A DNA stretch of 64,000 nt from Paracyclopina nana (taxonomy: Eukaryota > Arthropoda > Copepoda > Cyclopoida > Cyclopettidae): the NCBI GenBank assembly GCA_019096065.1, contig JAGUCH010000003.1, positions 8,122,001 to 8,186,000 of the forward strand. Reading direction: 5' to 3'. Position numbers and translations under genes: made by a program. Below the pieces are notes generated by a model. That model was not told the DNA's origin and did not search any database. It saw only the letters and a program-made list of their open reading frames with translations. Shown here piece by piece: positions 35,498 through 48,975 of the stretch. Positions within the stretch are counted from its first letter, which is position 1; each line of letters starts with the position of its first letter.

Positions 35498-38400
35498 CTA
35501 TTGCCATCCCCCTGTTAATTTATGGAACAATTCTTCATCTAGTGTTTGGTTAGCATCCTTGCTCCGCATAGATAGGAATATGTAGCCACCAATAAATTCA
35601 TGAACAACCTTGCAATCGGCTGAGAGGCATTGGAAAATGACACTCTTTCCATCACCCAACTGAATCATCATGTGCTTAGTCTCCCAATTGATGTTCCAGG
35701 CCTAAAATGAGCATTTTAATTTATAGAAAACGTTCACATTACTCTCTTCTTATGAAAATTACTTTGATAGTGTTGTATCTCCATGTTTTGATATGATCCC
35801 CAGTCAGCACTGACATTCGCATGATTCGATTATAGGCAATTCCAAGCAGCTCGTCCTTCTTTTCACCATGAAACCTGACAACAAAGAGTGAAACTCCAAA
35901 GTCTGGCAGCGACTGCCAGGCCTTTATGAAGTTCATTTTTGCCTCCAACAAATTCAGGTCTTTGACATTGGCGTGTGCTTCAAGGATTTTATGTCTAGCC
36001 TGAAATAATCGGAGCTTGTTAGGCATAAAAAGGAATGCTTCAAACGTTCCAATAATTACCCTTGATTTTCCTTTCCGGAGGAATCTCGGTGCCACATATT
36101 CCTCCACTCTGATGTCCAAAGTAGCTGGGTTTATGACTGGATGGCTTGCAGGATGCTGCATTGAAAGAAATGCTTGGATTGCCTTGACTTCGCTATCATA
36201 TCCGGAATCGGCCATGGATTTGCCTTTGGCAGCCATGCGGCAAGCGGCCAACCATCGAGAATACTGTGACTCCTATACATAAAGAGGCTTTTATGCTTAA
36301 TTGTTCTCATTACATTATGGGGCGGTCTTTACGTTATCACATTTGAGCCAGAGATCTGACATTCCATCTGCGGACGGAACTGCCAGCCTTATTCCATATC
36401 TATGCTGGGAGATGTTGACATCCGGAGTGATTTCACAGCCCTTCAAGTTGACGTAAAACCTGGGCTTTAATTGATCATGGGCATCTTCTTGGCATCTGTA
36501 TGCCGACAATGATAGGTCCTTGAGCACAAAGTAGTGTCTGCGATACCCCTTGAGAGTGAATTTTTTGGGCCGCAAATATCTGAGACTGTCAGTCAAGCTA
36601 GGAATTGTCATGATATCGTGGTAGCCATTGATTCCATTGGAGCTGCCCTCCAAAGCAATCTGGAGATCAGTGAGTGCGGCGTCAATGTCATCTTCATCCT
36701 CATCCTCCTCATTGGGCTGCGGCACGTTAGCCTGAAGCCCAACTTGCAGCTAAAACAAAAGTTACATTTTTACTAAAATAAAGGTGTTTTGATTACAAAA
36801 TATACACTCACTTGTAAGGCAGCAAATAGCATCATTTCTTCCTCAGTGCAATCTATCCCTTCATTCAGTAGCTGCCATTTGGCTTGTTCATATATCAAGT
36901 TAATCCTCACGGGGTCCATTTTTGGATTAAGGTCATAAAATGACAGAAACTTGAATCTTAATAGGAGAGTGTCAAAGTCGCGAATTCCTTGCTCCATGAT
37001 GGACAGAGATGAATCGAGCCACCTGAATTTAGAAAGAAATATTCAGTTCAATTAATCCAGAAACAGTCAAACAATTAGAAAAATCAATTTTAATTGCTAT
37101 TTTTTCTCAACTCACGCCACATTCATTCTGGCCCTTTCCACCAGATTTTTAGGCCTGACAATGCTGTATTTTGCCTCATCACTCGGCGGTGGACTCATTG
37201 CCAACGACCACTCTGAGCCATTCCCCTCAGGAAAGCCTGGAGTCAATGATCCGTTGCCATTGGAGTAGAAACTCAAGTTGTTCCCATTGTGCGATGATCT
37301 CCATGTACCCTGGAATAGAATTATAATTAAATTCGGAGGCTGCGATTACGATGATAATAATGATGATGATGATCTTGCTGAGTGATGCAGCTCCGAGAGT
37401 GGTGCCATAGACGAAAATTGAGAAATGTACTACTGACATGAACCATTAAAGCCTGCAATTAACTTCTACTACTATAGCTTGGGCGCTGCCTCAAAATATC
37501 AAGCTTTTTTCCCTCAAGACTCCATTTTCATCTTTGAAAACATCAAAACCAGCCTGCTGATGGTCACCACGAGGCGCAAAGGAAATTTTTCATCTGGTGG
37601 CATCATTATAAATGATGAAATGCACCATGCATTTCTCCTGCATGTAATTAGTCTTCTAGAGGAAGAAGCGAGCATCTAGCGTAAACTGAACTGAAAATTG
37701 AGCACATAAAATGCATGAGCAATCTTCTGGATTGAGCTTCTGCATAATCTGCCTGATGCAAAAGTGACCTTTAGTGCAAACATACGCACATAGTACGTCG
37801 TACTTTAAGGCAAATGCATACCGCGTATCATTAATTAGGTCATTAAGCGCATTATCATCATCATCATCAAGTCGCAGTGTGCGTGGCGGCTAAATACAAT
37901 TTGCGGCTTTACATTGACTAATAGCATATGTCATGGCCCCTCGAGGAGAATGAGGAGAGTCTAATTTTCGAGTGAAACTCACATTAAGATGGGATGACCT
38001 TCCATTGTAATGGTGGTGCAGCTCATTAATATGCCTTTTTGATGAAGTGGGCGTATGCAAAAGTGACATGGTTCCATTTCGACCCAGTGACCTGAAGGAC
38101 CTGCTGGGCGAACCAGCCCAGCTTAGAGTCGACGTTTTCCTCCCCAAAGTCACTGTGTTGTATCCGTTCATTGTGGAACTGATGAACGTGTTGGTGTCTG
38201 GTCGGTCCACAATGATCCTGTCAAGGTCCTGACTCGAGGCCGAGTTGAGCGGAGAGTGGCCTCGGTTTGGCATCGAGGCCAGAGTGACTCTTCGACGTTT
38301 CTCCTCAATTCGTTTCTGCTGGCTGTAATTGTATTTCAGATGTTCCACCTCAATGGGTTTGGATAGCGCGAGCTCTTCCGGGTGTCGGATTTCGAGCTCA

Positions 38401-41400
38401 CTGCACAAATTGAGCACAGCGTTGAAGGTCTTGATGCTGAAGTCGACGCTGCAGTCGATGTAGCGCAAATCTGGCAATTGGATGCGAAGGGTTTTGTGCA
38501 TAGGCGTGAATTGGAGGAAAGCGTCCGCTGTGATGTTGTATTGATCAAGAGTCCATCTCGTATTGTCGAGCCAAATGTTCTTTTCAGGCCACCACATGGC
38601 ATGATCTGACCAGTCCATGGCAATATCTGCAATAAAAAAATTTCACTTAGCAATGCGGACGTAATGCGGTGGCTGAAGTGTTTATTTCAGCACGAGTGCA
38701 ATATAATGTGGATATGAGCCTTTCCCAGCTCAATGGCTTATTTTGCAATTAGTTCTACGTTAGCCACGCACAGCTATATATTTATTATGGCATTGCAATG
38801 AAAGAACCGATTTTTACCAGCTCTGCATAGATTTGCCCTATAATGATCCTCTGGAAGAAGAAAATGATGATGCTAACCGCAGAAGACTGGGAATAATGAT
38901 CGAGATGGCGGTTCTCTCTACTACTACAAACAGGTCGAAGCACATCAGGAAATGGGGGCCATTCTATCTTTGGTACAACCACTATAGAAGTACAATGATG
39001 TGGCCAAAATGTCTAATCATCATCTTCTGAGATTCAAAGAGAAATCCGAAGTAGTAGATATGTAGATAGATGGTCCACATACATATATAAGCATTTATGG
39101 AGATTAAAAGTTGCACCCTAATGCAAGATACGAACTGTATGATGGGTCAGAGTCTACTCTACCATATAGTAGGATATTCTACGTATATGGGATGTACGGT
39201 TGCTGCAATGATCTGACATACTATCCACATCTGTCTTCATCTTTTGGCCATTTCATCACAGAGCAATATTTCCACTTTCTATCAATATATGAGGGCATTG
39301 CATCATGGAAAAATCCAGATTCGAAGCTGTTGGGCCGCAATTAAATGGCTCGTTTTGGGGATCTTGGTTTTGCGTGATGACTAACCTATATGGACCTCCC
39401 ATGTCGCCTGTTTTCTTCACAATAATTTTCGATGGTTGAGATAACGTGCAGGCTTCGCAACGCACCAAGAGAACTACAAATATTGTGACTTGCACCATTC
39501 AGAAAGCAAACAAACCTCTTGAACTTGGAGGCTTTTGGCTCGATAACATAGCTGTTGGACTTTACTGAGAACACTTAGTAGCAGCTATAGTGAGCTAGAA
39601 AATGTAAATAAACGCAATTTACCCTCTCCAAAGTGAAGCATGCTGTGTGGACAAATTGGACTCAATTTTCTTGCCACATTTATTTTGTGAGGCAGAGTGA
39701 CACTAGCAAGAATTAAAATGGGACATAACAATTTAGAGTCCCATTTGAATTTCATGGTAGAAAAAAGCGGCCAGACGCGACGGCCATATTTCCAAGTCTT
39801 TTTCTTTTTTTCAACTTCGCCTCATAAACGTCTTTCACAAAGGAAACTGGACAATGGTCAATCTCTCGGTAAAAGACATAGAAATAGCAACTAGTGGTGG
39901 TATCCACAGTGGGATTTGATCGCATCGTAAGTATGAAAGCTTGACTGGTATTTTGAGCACTTTGCCCTAGTGTGCTTTTAAGGAGTCATTTTCTCCTTAT
40001 ATGTGTCAAGAGCCCTGACATCCAGATATAACCTGAGACTTTTATAACTGCCATGCTAGCTCACGATCTACATAGATCTTTTAGCACTGCCAGTAGGAGG
40101 TAGCGTTATGTTGAGCCATTTGTTAGGTGCCATAAAATTCATATACTGTGGAGGCAATTTTACTGTCCAACTTGCTACCGCGATCGAGGGATGATGTTCC
40201 AGCGACTGGAAAATGTGTTTATTGTTTGTAGTCAAAATTCCCACATGTCATCAAAAGAACCCCCTCCTTCTTCAAAAGATAACACTTCACTTCCCATGGC
40301 TTTTACACAAATGGAAAGGTTGCAGAGGGCTGCATGACCGACGTCCGAGTAGCGACATTTTAGAGTAATTAAAAAGGCCAGATGATATGCGTGAAGCAGA
40401 AATGCGCAGTGAAAATTGAAATTCTAGTCAAGTTTTGCAATTGCAACATGATGTAAAATTGCACACAGCAGCACTCCTAGTCTACTATGCAGTTGAGATC
40501 GAGTGGATTCGGAGCATGCAAAAAAATACACATACGAGATGAGATTTCAAGCAATTTTCTAACTGCAGATCTGCTATGTGTGTGTTGTGAATTCATTTGT
40601 TCAAAACTGAGTTTTTTCGTGAGGAGTAATTCTCAGTGCATTTTGCCTTCAGCTGCTGGATGTCACACTTTTTCAAAATAATAAATTGGCCCCCTTCTAT
40701 TCAGATTTTGCAGCAGGTAAAATCTGCTGTTTGACCAATTAGCCCAAATACTCCTCCATCAAAATTAATTGCCTCAATATTTTGCCTCGCGCACAAAAGA
40801 AGCCAGCCTATAATAGCAGCAGAACTTTTTTACTATACGCTTATCGATCTAGTATATGGAGCAAAATGAGCATAATATGTCAAAATGGCCAACTTCCATT
40901 TGTCACTACTCTGCAGTTGCATGAAGGCTTCATTATCTATGTAATATGTCAGCACTCTACTTAGCATATAGTCAACTTATCTGTATCTGCGAAGTTATTT
41001 CTCAGAATGCAGATCAGCCCTCGCGCGCGCGCGTGAGCACTGCAACATTAACAACATATGTGTGCAGCACCCAACTAATTTTCTGCTGCAGAGCTGAAAT
41101 CACTTGTTCTTCATCTAGTCTACGTTTATCCACTTCCAGATCTCGGGTCACGTTCAAGCGTGATTTGGAAGGAAAATTCAGTCTGACCAATTTAAATTGG
41201 CTTCAAGGCCACGAGCAGTGGTAAACATACCAGGCCTTCATATGCATATAGAAGTAGCTCAGTTTGAATGTGAAACGCGGAGCTGATTTGCATTTTTCCA
41301 ACATTAATTGTACAAATTGGGAAAAAATCGTTAACTGACATTTGCTCTAGGGTGGAGAGAGAGTAAACAGAACCCATATAACGTTCACTTGTTTGAGCGT

Positions 41401-44400
41401 TTCTAAATAATGAAACTTTTTTCCTCGTCGTGCGTTTCCGACATTTTAATGACCCTTCAAGTTACCCACCAAATCATTTGAAGGAAAATTCACGTCAACA
41501 ACTTCGAGCTACTGAAGCATGTTTTGGTACTAATAATACTCCTCCCAAATAAATGAGACAATTTAAGCCCTGATTCTTATCATGGATTTTTTTCCAAATC
41601 TATGCCACAATCATACCATGGCCCAGTGGCCCTGGAATGTCATAAAAATTCTACATAATATTAAATTAGGCAAAAAGATGTGGAAATGGGCGAGTTTTGA
41701 CGTGGGAAGAATATTATCATGAAGCATTTACAACAATTATTCTATAGTACACTTAAGGGCTGCTCTGATGCAACCAACTTTTTGGCTTGGATCCTTTTTA
41801 GCTTTATATGAAATGGCACCACTCTCCAGCGGCACTTTGGTTGCATTAAGATAATGCTCGCCTCTTAGAGTATTATCTAAGACTTGAGAGGCTTGAATTG
41901 CTGAGCTTCATTTTTTGGTAAAAAACAGGCTTTCAGATCATCATTTAAAAACCGGACGTTCCAGCCAACAATTTATCAGACAAAATGACTTGCTGGATTT
42001 TTTCTTCAGAAAAGTAGCCATGCCAAAAGTAGCTTTTTGGAGATAATTACACGGATCAAAAACTCGAAAAAGTGGATTGTTTCCCGTTGGTCAACAACCA
42101 CAGAAGCAATTTGGCATGGTGATCAACAAGCGGACTTCAAGTCTCATTAGAATTTTTTTTTGCCGCTTGGATCATGGTGCGCGCATTCCATGCACATTAA
42201 TGATATGCCTTTTTGTAATGAATGGCGTGCCTCAATCATAAAATCAAACCAGGCAAACTTCCTCTGAAAATTCACAACTAATGGAACTTCGCCCTGTTTT
42301 CAATAATAGCAATACATTTTGGGCTGGATCCATCAATTCAAGACTATTTTTTTTGTGTGAAAAATGCACACGAATCATGAATCATAATTCAAAATGGAGC
42401 CGATTCAAGCTTTGAGAAAAGGCTCGTCGGCCAAGGGGCTCTCGAAACACAATCACGATTCATTTGTCCATTTTCGTTTCAGAAGTTTGGACGTCTCTCA
42501 TTTATCAAGTGGAAGAAGAAGCTAATTACTTTGGATGGCCTTAATTTGACATTTTTATGCTCGGCTTGGTATCAGCATTGGAAAACTGAAACTGGTTTGA
42601 CCCACGATGTGCTAGCATACAGAAAATGCTTGAATGCATTCACTCTTCAAACATTGATGGCCATCGTCATGTGCGTACACAATATATCCATTGTAGTATT
42701 TTTGCACATGCAGACACGTGACCCGCAGACAAGGGGGGCATCCACGATTAGCAGAGCCAAATTATATCGATCCTTATCAAGCATTTATTGAATACTGCAA
42801 GCTGCGGTGATCGCGAAACGTGAGATCAACCACTGAACCCTCATTCAATACGTGATAAATCTGTTCGGTGGGGCTGGCTGCAAATACTTTGATGCTACGT
42901 GTATCCATTATTTGGGCGAATGGCATTTTCGTACTGTTACAAGATTTATTTGCCAGTAATGGTTGTCCCGCGTTCATTAAAAGTCCCATTTCAAACATCT
43001 TGCTGTCCATTAACTCTCTCAAGTGCATACATGAAGGAACAAAAAAAGGAATGGAATTTCTTTTTGCTTCCAGCCCAGTTGGTTGTTTGGTAAAAAAAAG
43101 ACGAAATTTCTTGCCTTGTTGGTCCTTTTTGGTCGACCGCAGAGGAAGAATGCCAATCGTCATTAAATACACGACGAGATAAATGGCTTTGATATACTAC
43201 GTATGTAGCTACAAGCGAACGAATCCAAACAATGGAAGGTTCTGTCAAATTCCAATTACCAAACATCATGCTCTCAGAAATCTCCGGCTCTTGTAAGATT
43301 AAATATAGAAAGTACTCAGCTAAGATTGCTGGTTAGGGTTGACAGTCCCTCCAAAGAATCGATTTGACTGGAGGCATTTTCTGGTACGTCAGTCCAATTA
43401 CACATGAGTATGGCAGGCTCCAATGGTTGCTTTGCATGTAAACCATTTTCTCGCTCATGAGCTTAAAGAAGGAATTTGTACTTGGCCAACTCTCTTTAGA
43501 ACTAGGTTGGGTGGTCAAGGGAGTAAAACGGGATGCACAAAGGCCAGTCATTTGCAATTAAGCCATAAAGCACTACAGCTAACCAGGCTATAAAAAAGGC
43601 AAGCGTAAAAGCCCTACTAAGAACTACTTAGCAAAATATGCTTTTACTCAATTTACTATACATTTCTGCAGTGTCGTGTGAGGGAATAACACTATTTGAT
43701 GGCATGTCATTCCACATTTGGGCCATCCGGTAGCAGCAGCATACTTCTGTCAATTTTCGAGATTTGTCATCATTTGCTCTCTCACTAATATGTAATTTCA
43801 GAGACCCCAAGTGGAAGAAGATGATCATCAACATGCACCAAGGAAAAAAAACTCGAATCGGTTGCTTGCCTCCTTTTTACGACAGCCTAAAAAACTTGAA
43901 ATATGGCCTGTTAAAAGACCTTAGGAAGATTGCCAAACTAAATGGTCATTGGCTGCAAAACTCCATAAATGTCCATACTTCCAAAATATGTTGGCTAAAT
44001 TGCTCAAGTGTGGGCGTGATATCATGTAATCATCGTGAAATGCATTGGGACACCAAAATTGGCGCCTTTCAACTAAATCACCGCTTATTGGGCCACTGTG
44101 CCATAGTAATGCAATTGTGGCAAAGCCCAAAATATTCAAATGAGCTGGTGCAACTTGCCAACTCTTTTTATTACCAAACTGTTTCACTATATGGCATAAC
44201 ATTGGCAATTACTTCTTGCACTTGGTGGTAAATTATACCTGAGGTGAATTGATTTCACGCGCAAAAAAGCAACTGGCAAATTTTCCATTAAGTATGATTA
44301 ATGCTGGCAACATAATGATGATTATTCGTGCATGATCAAAGAAGTGACATTTGATTAATTGACGACGAGATTCTGCAGCTCACTGTGAAAAAGTGGCGAT

Positions 44401-47400
44401 TGGTTTCACCAATATACTGCTATACTAGTAATGCTGTACAGCTTTAACTACATATGCAGTTCGTGTCAAAATGGCTCTTTGTGCATGTTTTCCACCAGCT
44501 CAATTTCTCCTATTTGGACAGCTGCTCCTTTTGCTCTGCATAAATACACATGGTGCCCTCAATAGGACAAAAGTGTTATAACAATACTCTCAATTTCCGG
44601 GTCTTTCATAAAAGTGAGTAGTCAATTGTGCTATTTTAAATTAAAACCCTTTAATTGGCTTTGATCTATGGGTTCAGACAAAATCCCTTATGTATATCAA
44701 TATCTACGATGGACTTTGCTGATATGGAGACGCAAAAAGTGATATCCCACTAAGATACTACAAGCAGGGTTACATTATAAATTGGTAAGACTTTTGATCA
44801 GATTCATGCATGATGATTTACGTCCAGCACAACTGAGCAAGACATTTTCTGTTAATGGAGGTCAAATTCCAGCCGATCCGGAAAATTTTCCATAAAAAAA
44901 TCTAGCAAATGTCTTCTGACGACAAGAAATGCAATGCGTTCTGACAGAATGGGGAGGAAAGGCCTTACTTTGAGAGCTGTCAAGAATATTTCGACCGGTT
45001 CAAGCTCAAAGGGCCACAAGTTGTGCGTGCTAAAAATATAAAGATAAGGGGATATACAATCATAAAAGTTCGTGAAGAAGATCCGAAATAGGATCTTTTG
45101 TGAAGCAAAATGGCCGCTCTCTCAAGTTCCCACCTGGAGCTACGTACAGCGAAAAAATAGCACTATAGTATATGCAAAATGACAAATAGTCTCCAAGGGT
45201 TGTTTTTTCTCACATTTTTCGCCCCATGTGCAAATGGCGAACAATAGAGCAATCACCGCACAAGGATGATGCACATACTACAAAAAGCTCGGGAAAAAAG
45301 ACAACAGCAATTATGGTCGTGGACTGGATGTGTTTTTAGGGCGTCTCTAAAATTGGCGCAGGGTCACAAAAGGTTTTTGGCAGAATTTTGCACAACCCTT
45401 TTTTTCCTCTCGTGCGAGGAAAAATACTTAGGCTAGTTTAAATTGTTGAGGAGAAAAGTGGAGTGACTCTTGGAGAGATCGATTCAGCTCCAATAATAAG
45501 GCCAAACAATTGCATTCTTATCGGTTGCAAAAATCCGGCACTGTATGGTATAATCCGTCAAAAAGCGAGCCGCGCTCTATTATTATGCCCTCACTGATTC
45601 AAGCATTAATTTTTCGAGAACCTTTTCACTTCTCCTTTGAGCTTTTGACTTTAAGGGCCGGGGTCAAGTCCGAAGAAGGAGCCATAAAAATGCGGATTAT
45701 CCGGCCTAGCAAGAAGCATTCCAGCCAAGATGAATAAAAGCAAAGTGGAACTATATACTTGGCTAATAGTAAACAAAGTTTGGCGTGAAATTGAACGATT
45801 CTAATTAACTTGAGCATTGGCATGGAAGACGACGAGAGCTGTAAAAAATAGCTTCTATAGTTGTCTTTTTCTAAAGTGTTCCACTTGTTTCCACAGATTT
45901 TGATCTCGTCACGAAATTTTCGCTCGTCGTGTTTGCCTTAACTGCTCTAATAATAATAATGGTCTCGTCGTCTGAGGTTTTTTTAGAGCTTGCCGGCCAA
46001 TTTTCTGCAGAGGGCAAACCATGAGGAGAATGTAAAATGATCAATTTTACTAATTTCTTCCTCTTGGGCTTGCTGCTGATTTCATCCATAGTTAAAGTTA
46101 TGTTATATGGGGTGTGAGATACATACCAAAGATGTTATGTAGCAAAAAAAATGCACTTGCCATACTATCTTGTTTATGCTCGATCAAAACATGGAATAAA
46201 ACACGCTATGTGAGCAGACAAAAGGGCCAAATGAAATTTCATGTACGGCTCAAATAACAGCCATGAAAATAGGCTGAATAACACACCTGACATACTTTTG
46301 GGCTTTAGTGGATGTTGGGGGGCTCAAACGTGTGATTTCATGTTTACCATGTTATTCGACACTTAATCTAATCTGTCAAGATGCGGTGGTGGTGGTGATT
46401 TTCACTGGGAGCTTAATACTGGGTCATTTGTCATAAGCAGGGCCTGTTTTTCACATGAGCAACAATTCCTCTTTAGAGCCGAGGTGGCCCTTTAAATGAA
46501 GGTAGCCGTAAATTTTCGCGAGTGAGAAGAAAGAAAGTTTTGAGGAGGAAGAAGGTGTTGCCAGAAAATTTCCTGTTGACGTTAAAGGCAAGTTTGGGGA
46601 AATTGTTTCGAGGGGGATTCATTTCACTCAAACCCTTTTTTTGTTGAGGGACTTTCCTGCTACCATCATTAAAATAATGCTCATAATTGGTGTTCGACAC
46701 ATTTTTTTCACTCAACTAGCGCGCACACATGCAAGAAGAGCTGTGATGACAGGAAAATTGCTCAGTTCAAAACTCTAACTCGTAAATAAGATGGGAAGCC
46801 ACTGATTAGCTCTGAAACTACTTAGAAGATGGTACACAATATTCTGATTGCTGTAGGTCATGGTGTCGTGACATTGACAATTTGCCACATAAAGTAGCGT
46901 AAAAAACGCGTGAGATTGAAAGGCAAAAGAGTGATTGAAAGTGGCTTTTAAAACTGAGTAGCTAGTATATCGACTCCTTCAATTATGGCATGAAAAAGCT
47001 ATTGCCTTTTGGCCCCAGAAGAAACCATTATTGACGCGTTACCACATTGTAATTTTCATCACACAGCAAACAAAATCATCCAATTGAGGCGAGCAGGCCA
47101 ACAAATTGTGCCATCTCATTCCAAACCCTAATTTTCACTTGTGCTGGATCATTAGATGGTTATCAGGCCACCGAAAATCCGGGCTGGAACTTTATTATTA
47201 TCTTTTTGGCTTCTTTCTTTTTGAAAGGAAGACGCCCTGCCAAGCAAGAGGAAATCGGTCAAAATGGTGTGTCTTGATAGCTTTTTTAGATTCACTCCAT
47301 GAAGGTCTTTAGCCATAAAGTCATTAGTTAGATTGCAATCGCCAGTTTACCTTATAGGGCGAGATGCGCGCGGGAAGCGAGTTAAGCGCCGCAGCCTTTG

Positions 47401-48975
47401 TATGCGTGAAAGCGCGCGAAAATTCAAACGTTCTCGCGCAGCACAAAGGCCTTTAGCATCTCCTATGAATAGCTAGGTGTTCCAAAACCATGCTGAGGTG
47501 AAAGTGAGTCAAAAATTGCTTCATTTTCTTTTGTACTGAGGTACTTTTAAAAGCAACTATCTTCATCATCTCCGCTGTAGCCATCTCGGCTGCCATAGGG
47601 ATGCTGCGTCCAAAGGTAGTTTTTCAAGCAGCATCAATTGAGGCCTCATGCTGGGATTGATGGATTGTGCGAGGACATGAGCCATGGAGATTAAAATCAG
47701 CCAGAATCTTGACTAGCGAGCAAAAATGCCACCGAGAAGCCAACGCGGGCCACCTCAATTTTGACCAAAAACGGCGACCGATTTGCATCATAATTAGTGA
47801 TGGATGACGCGAGGCCAAAAAGAATAAGGCATCTTCATTGAAAACATCTTTGATGACGTTTCATCCTTGGAAGAAAAATCTTGGCCACTCTTAGAAAGAC
47901 AAAAACATCTTTTCAGCTTGATTGGGAATCGGGATTCAGCAGAAATAGCTTGAATTCCAGCATTTTCAGAGGAAGGCGAAAAAACAGGAGGAGAAGAAAC
48001 TAAGGGAGCTTGTAAAAAGTCCAGCCAAAAGATTTATGGCGGACGTTGCCTTGGCTCCACCTCTCTTGAAATCGCCATAACTCATGATGCGAAATCACGC
48101 GTTAAAAAAGAAGAAGAAGAAGGGGATGCATTCGGGTCAACTGTAACGAGGTGGCCATAATTTGCCGACGACTCGCATACAATGCATATTATTCAATATT
48201 CTTATGCGGGCGATGACGCGTCAAAAATGAGCTTCCACTTTTTGCACTGGCCAAAATCGGCCAAGTCTGCAGAATCGATCTTTCCACCTCGTTGCAAAAG
48301 CGATCATCATCCTTTCTTGGGAGTGTCGCTGACGTCGTGAAATTAGGCTTGACCACCCAGGGCTTTTCGGGGGGCAAAATTAGGGTTCTGGGAGCCCATA
48401 AAAGCGCCCGCTCCTCCCATCGCGGTGCAAAGTGAACCGAGCTTCAAACGAGGTCAAAAAATTCAATTACCACCAGAAATGCAGAAGACCTTTCCCTGCT
48501 AAGGATTTTACGTCGGCTTCCTTGAATTTTACAATACGGGCGATGTTTAGCGTTTATGCCCACTTTGTCCATATTATGATAGCTCGGAGTGATGTTAGGA
48601 CGATGATGCGTGAGCAAAACGGGTTTCATGTTATGTGCGAGACATCATGGCATTTTTTAGCCGAATCCAAAAAAGTAGCTCCATAATTGCACCGACGCTT
48701 ATTAAACATGCACGAGGCACGTCAAGCTTATATCAAACGAAACAGCTGCGCGCGTGAATAAAAAAGTCGCGAAACCGTCGAGGGTCAGTGACGTTCGGCG
48801 CGAAAGGGTAAACAAACGTGGAAAAAGGCGAAAGCTTACCGAGTTCGTCGACTAATTTGATCATGACGCCTCCGACGTGAAGGTCGCTGTTGACGCGGAT
48901 GACCCGCTCGACCTGGAGGTCGGTCACGAGGATGCGCAAGGCCCACGAGCCGTCCACGGTGAGTCCGTTGTTCAT
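35498..48975 (-). CDS. Kindlin B (fermitin family, integrin co-activator)
   Basis: Eight coding exons in transcript order: 48975-48840, 38626-37983, 37309-37116, 37022-36812, 36749-36333, 36272-36060, 35999-35763, 35701-35498. All phases agree, giving 751 aa. It has the same FERM architecture as kindlin A: F0 ([33 protein letters not shown]), F1 with an insert about 47 residues longer and rich in Ser/Arg, F2 with PH domain, and F3 ending [11 protein letters not shown]...LTGGWQ. F3 is very close to kindlin A. One extra 93-bp intron (37115-37023) splits the exon matching kindlin A exon 3 at NVA/WLDS. Intron 1 is 10.2 kb. The first exon lies in CpG-rich DNA. The two genes look like an old inverted duplication, comparable to the two fly fermitins. 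Confidence 0.95.
38627..48839 (-). other. Kindlin B intron 1 (10.2 kb)
   Basis: Bounded by a GTAAGC donor (48839) and TTATTGCAG acceptor (38627). No host gene was recognised inside. It includes an alternating CG run (41022-41033), a CpG-rich stem (47394-47450) and a minus-strand stretch near 43628-43834 that weakly resembles the C-terminal end of a LINE reverse transcriptase. Confidence 0.7.
41022..41033. repeat. (CG)6 tract
   Basis: Uninterrupted CGCGCGCGCGCG in AT-rich intronic DNA; a potential Z-DNA former. Minor. Confidence 0.7.

Noticed and set aside
42777..43172. 131-codon minus-strand frame in kindlin B intron 1
   Set aside because: No recognised domain and no promoter or poly(A) context. 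Kept only as possible retroelement debris.
43764..44231. 155-codon plus-strand frame in kindlin B intron 1
   Set aside because: No ATG at its start, no recognisable domain, no splice context.
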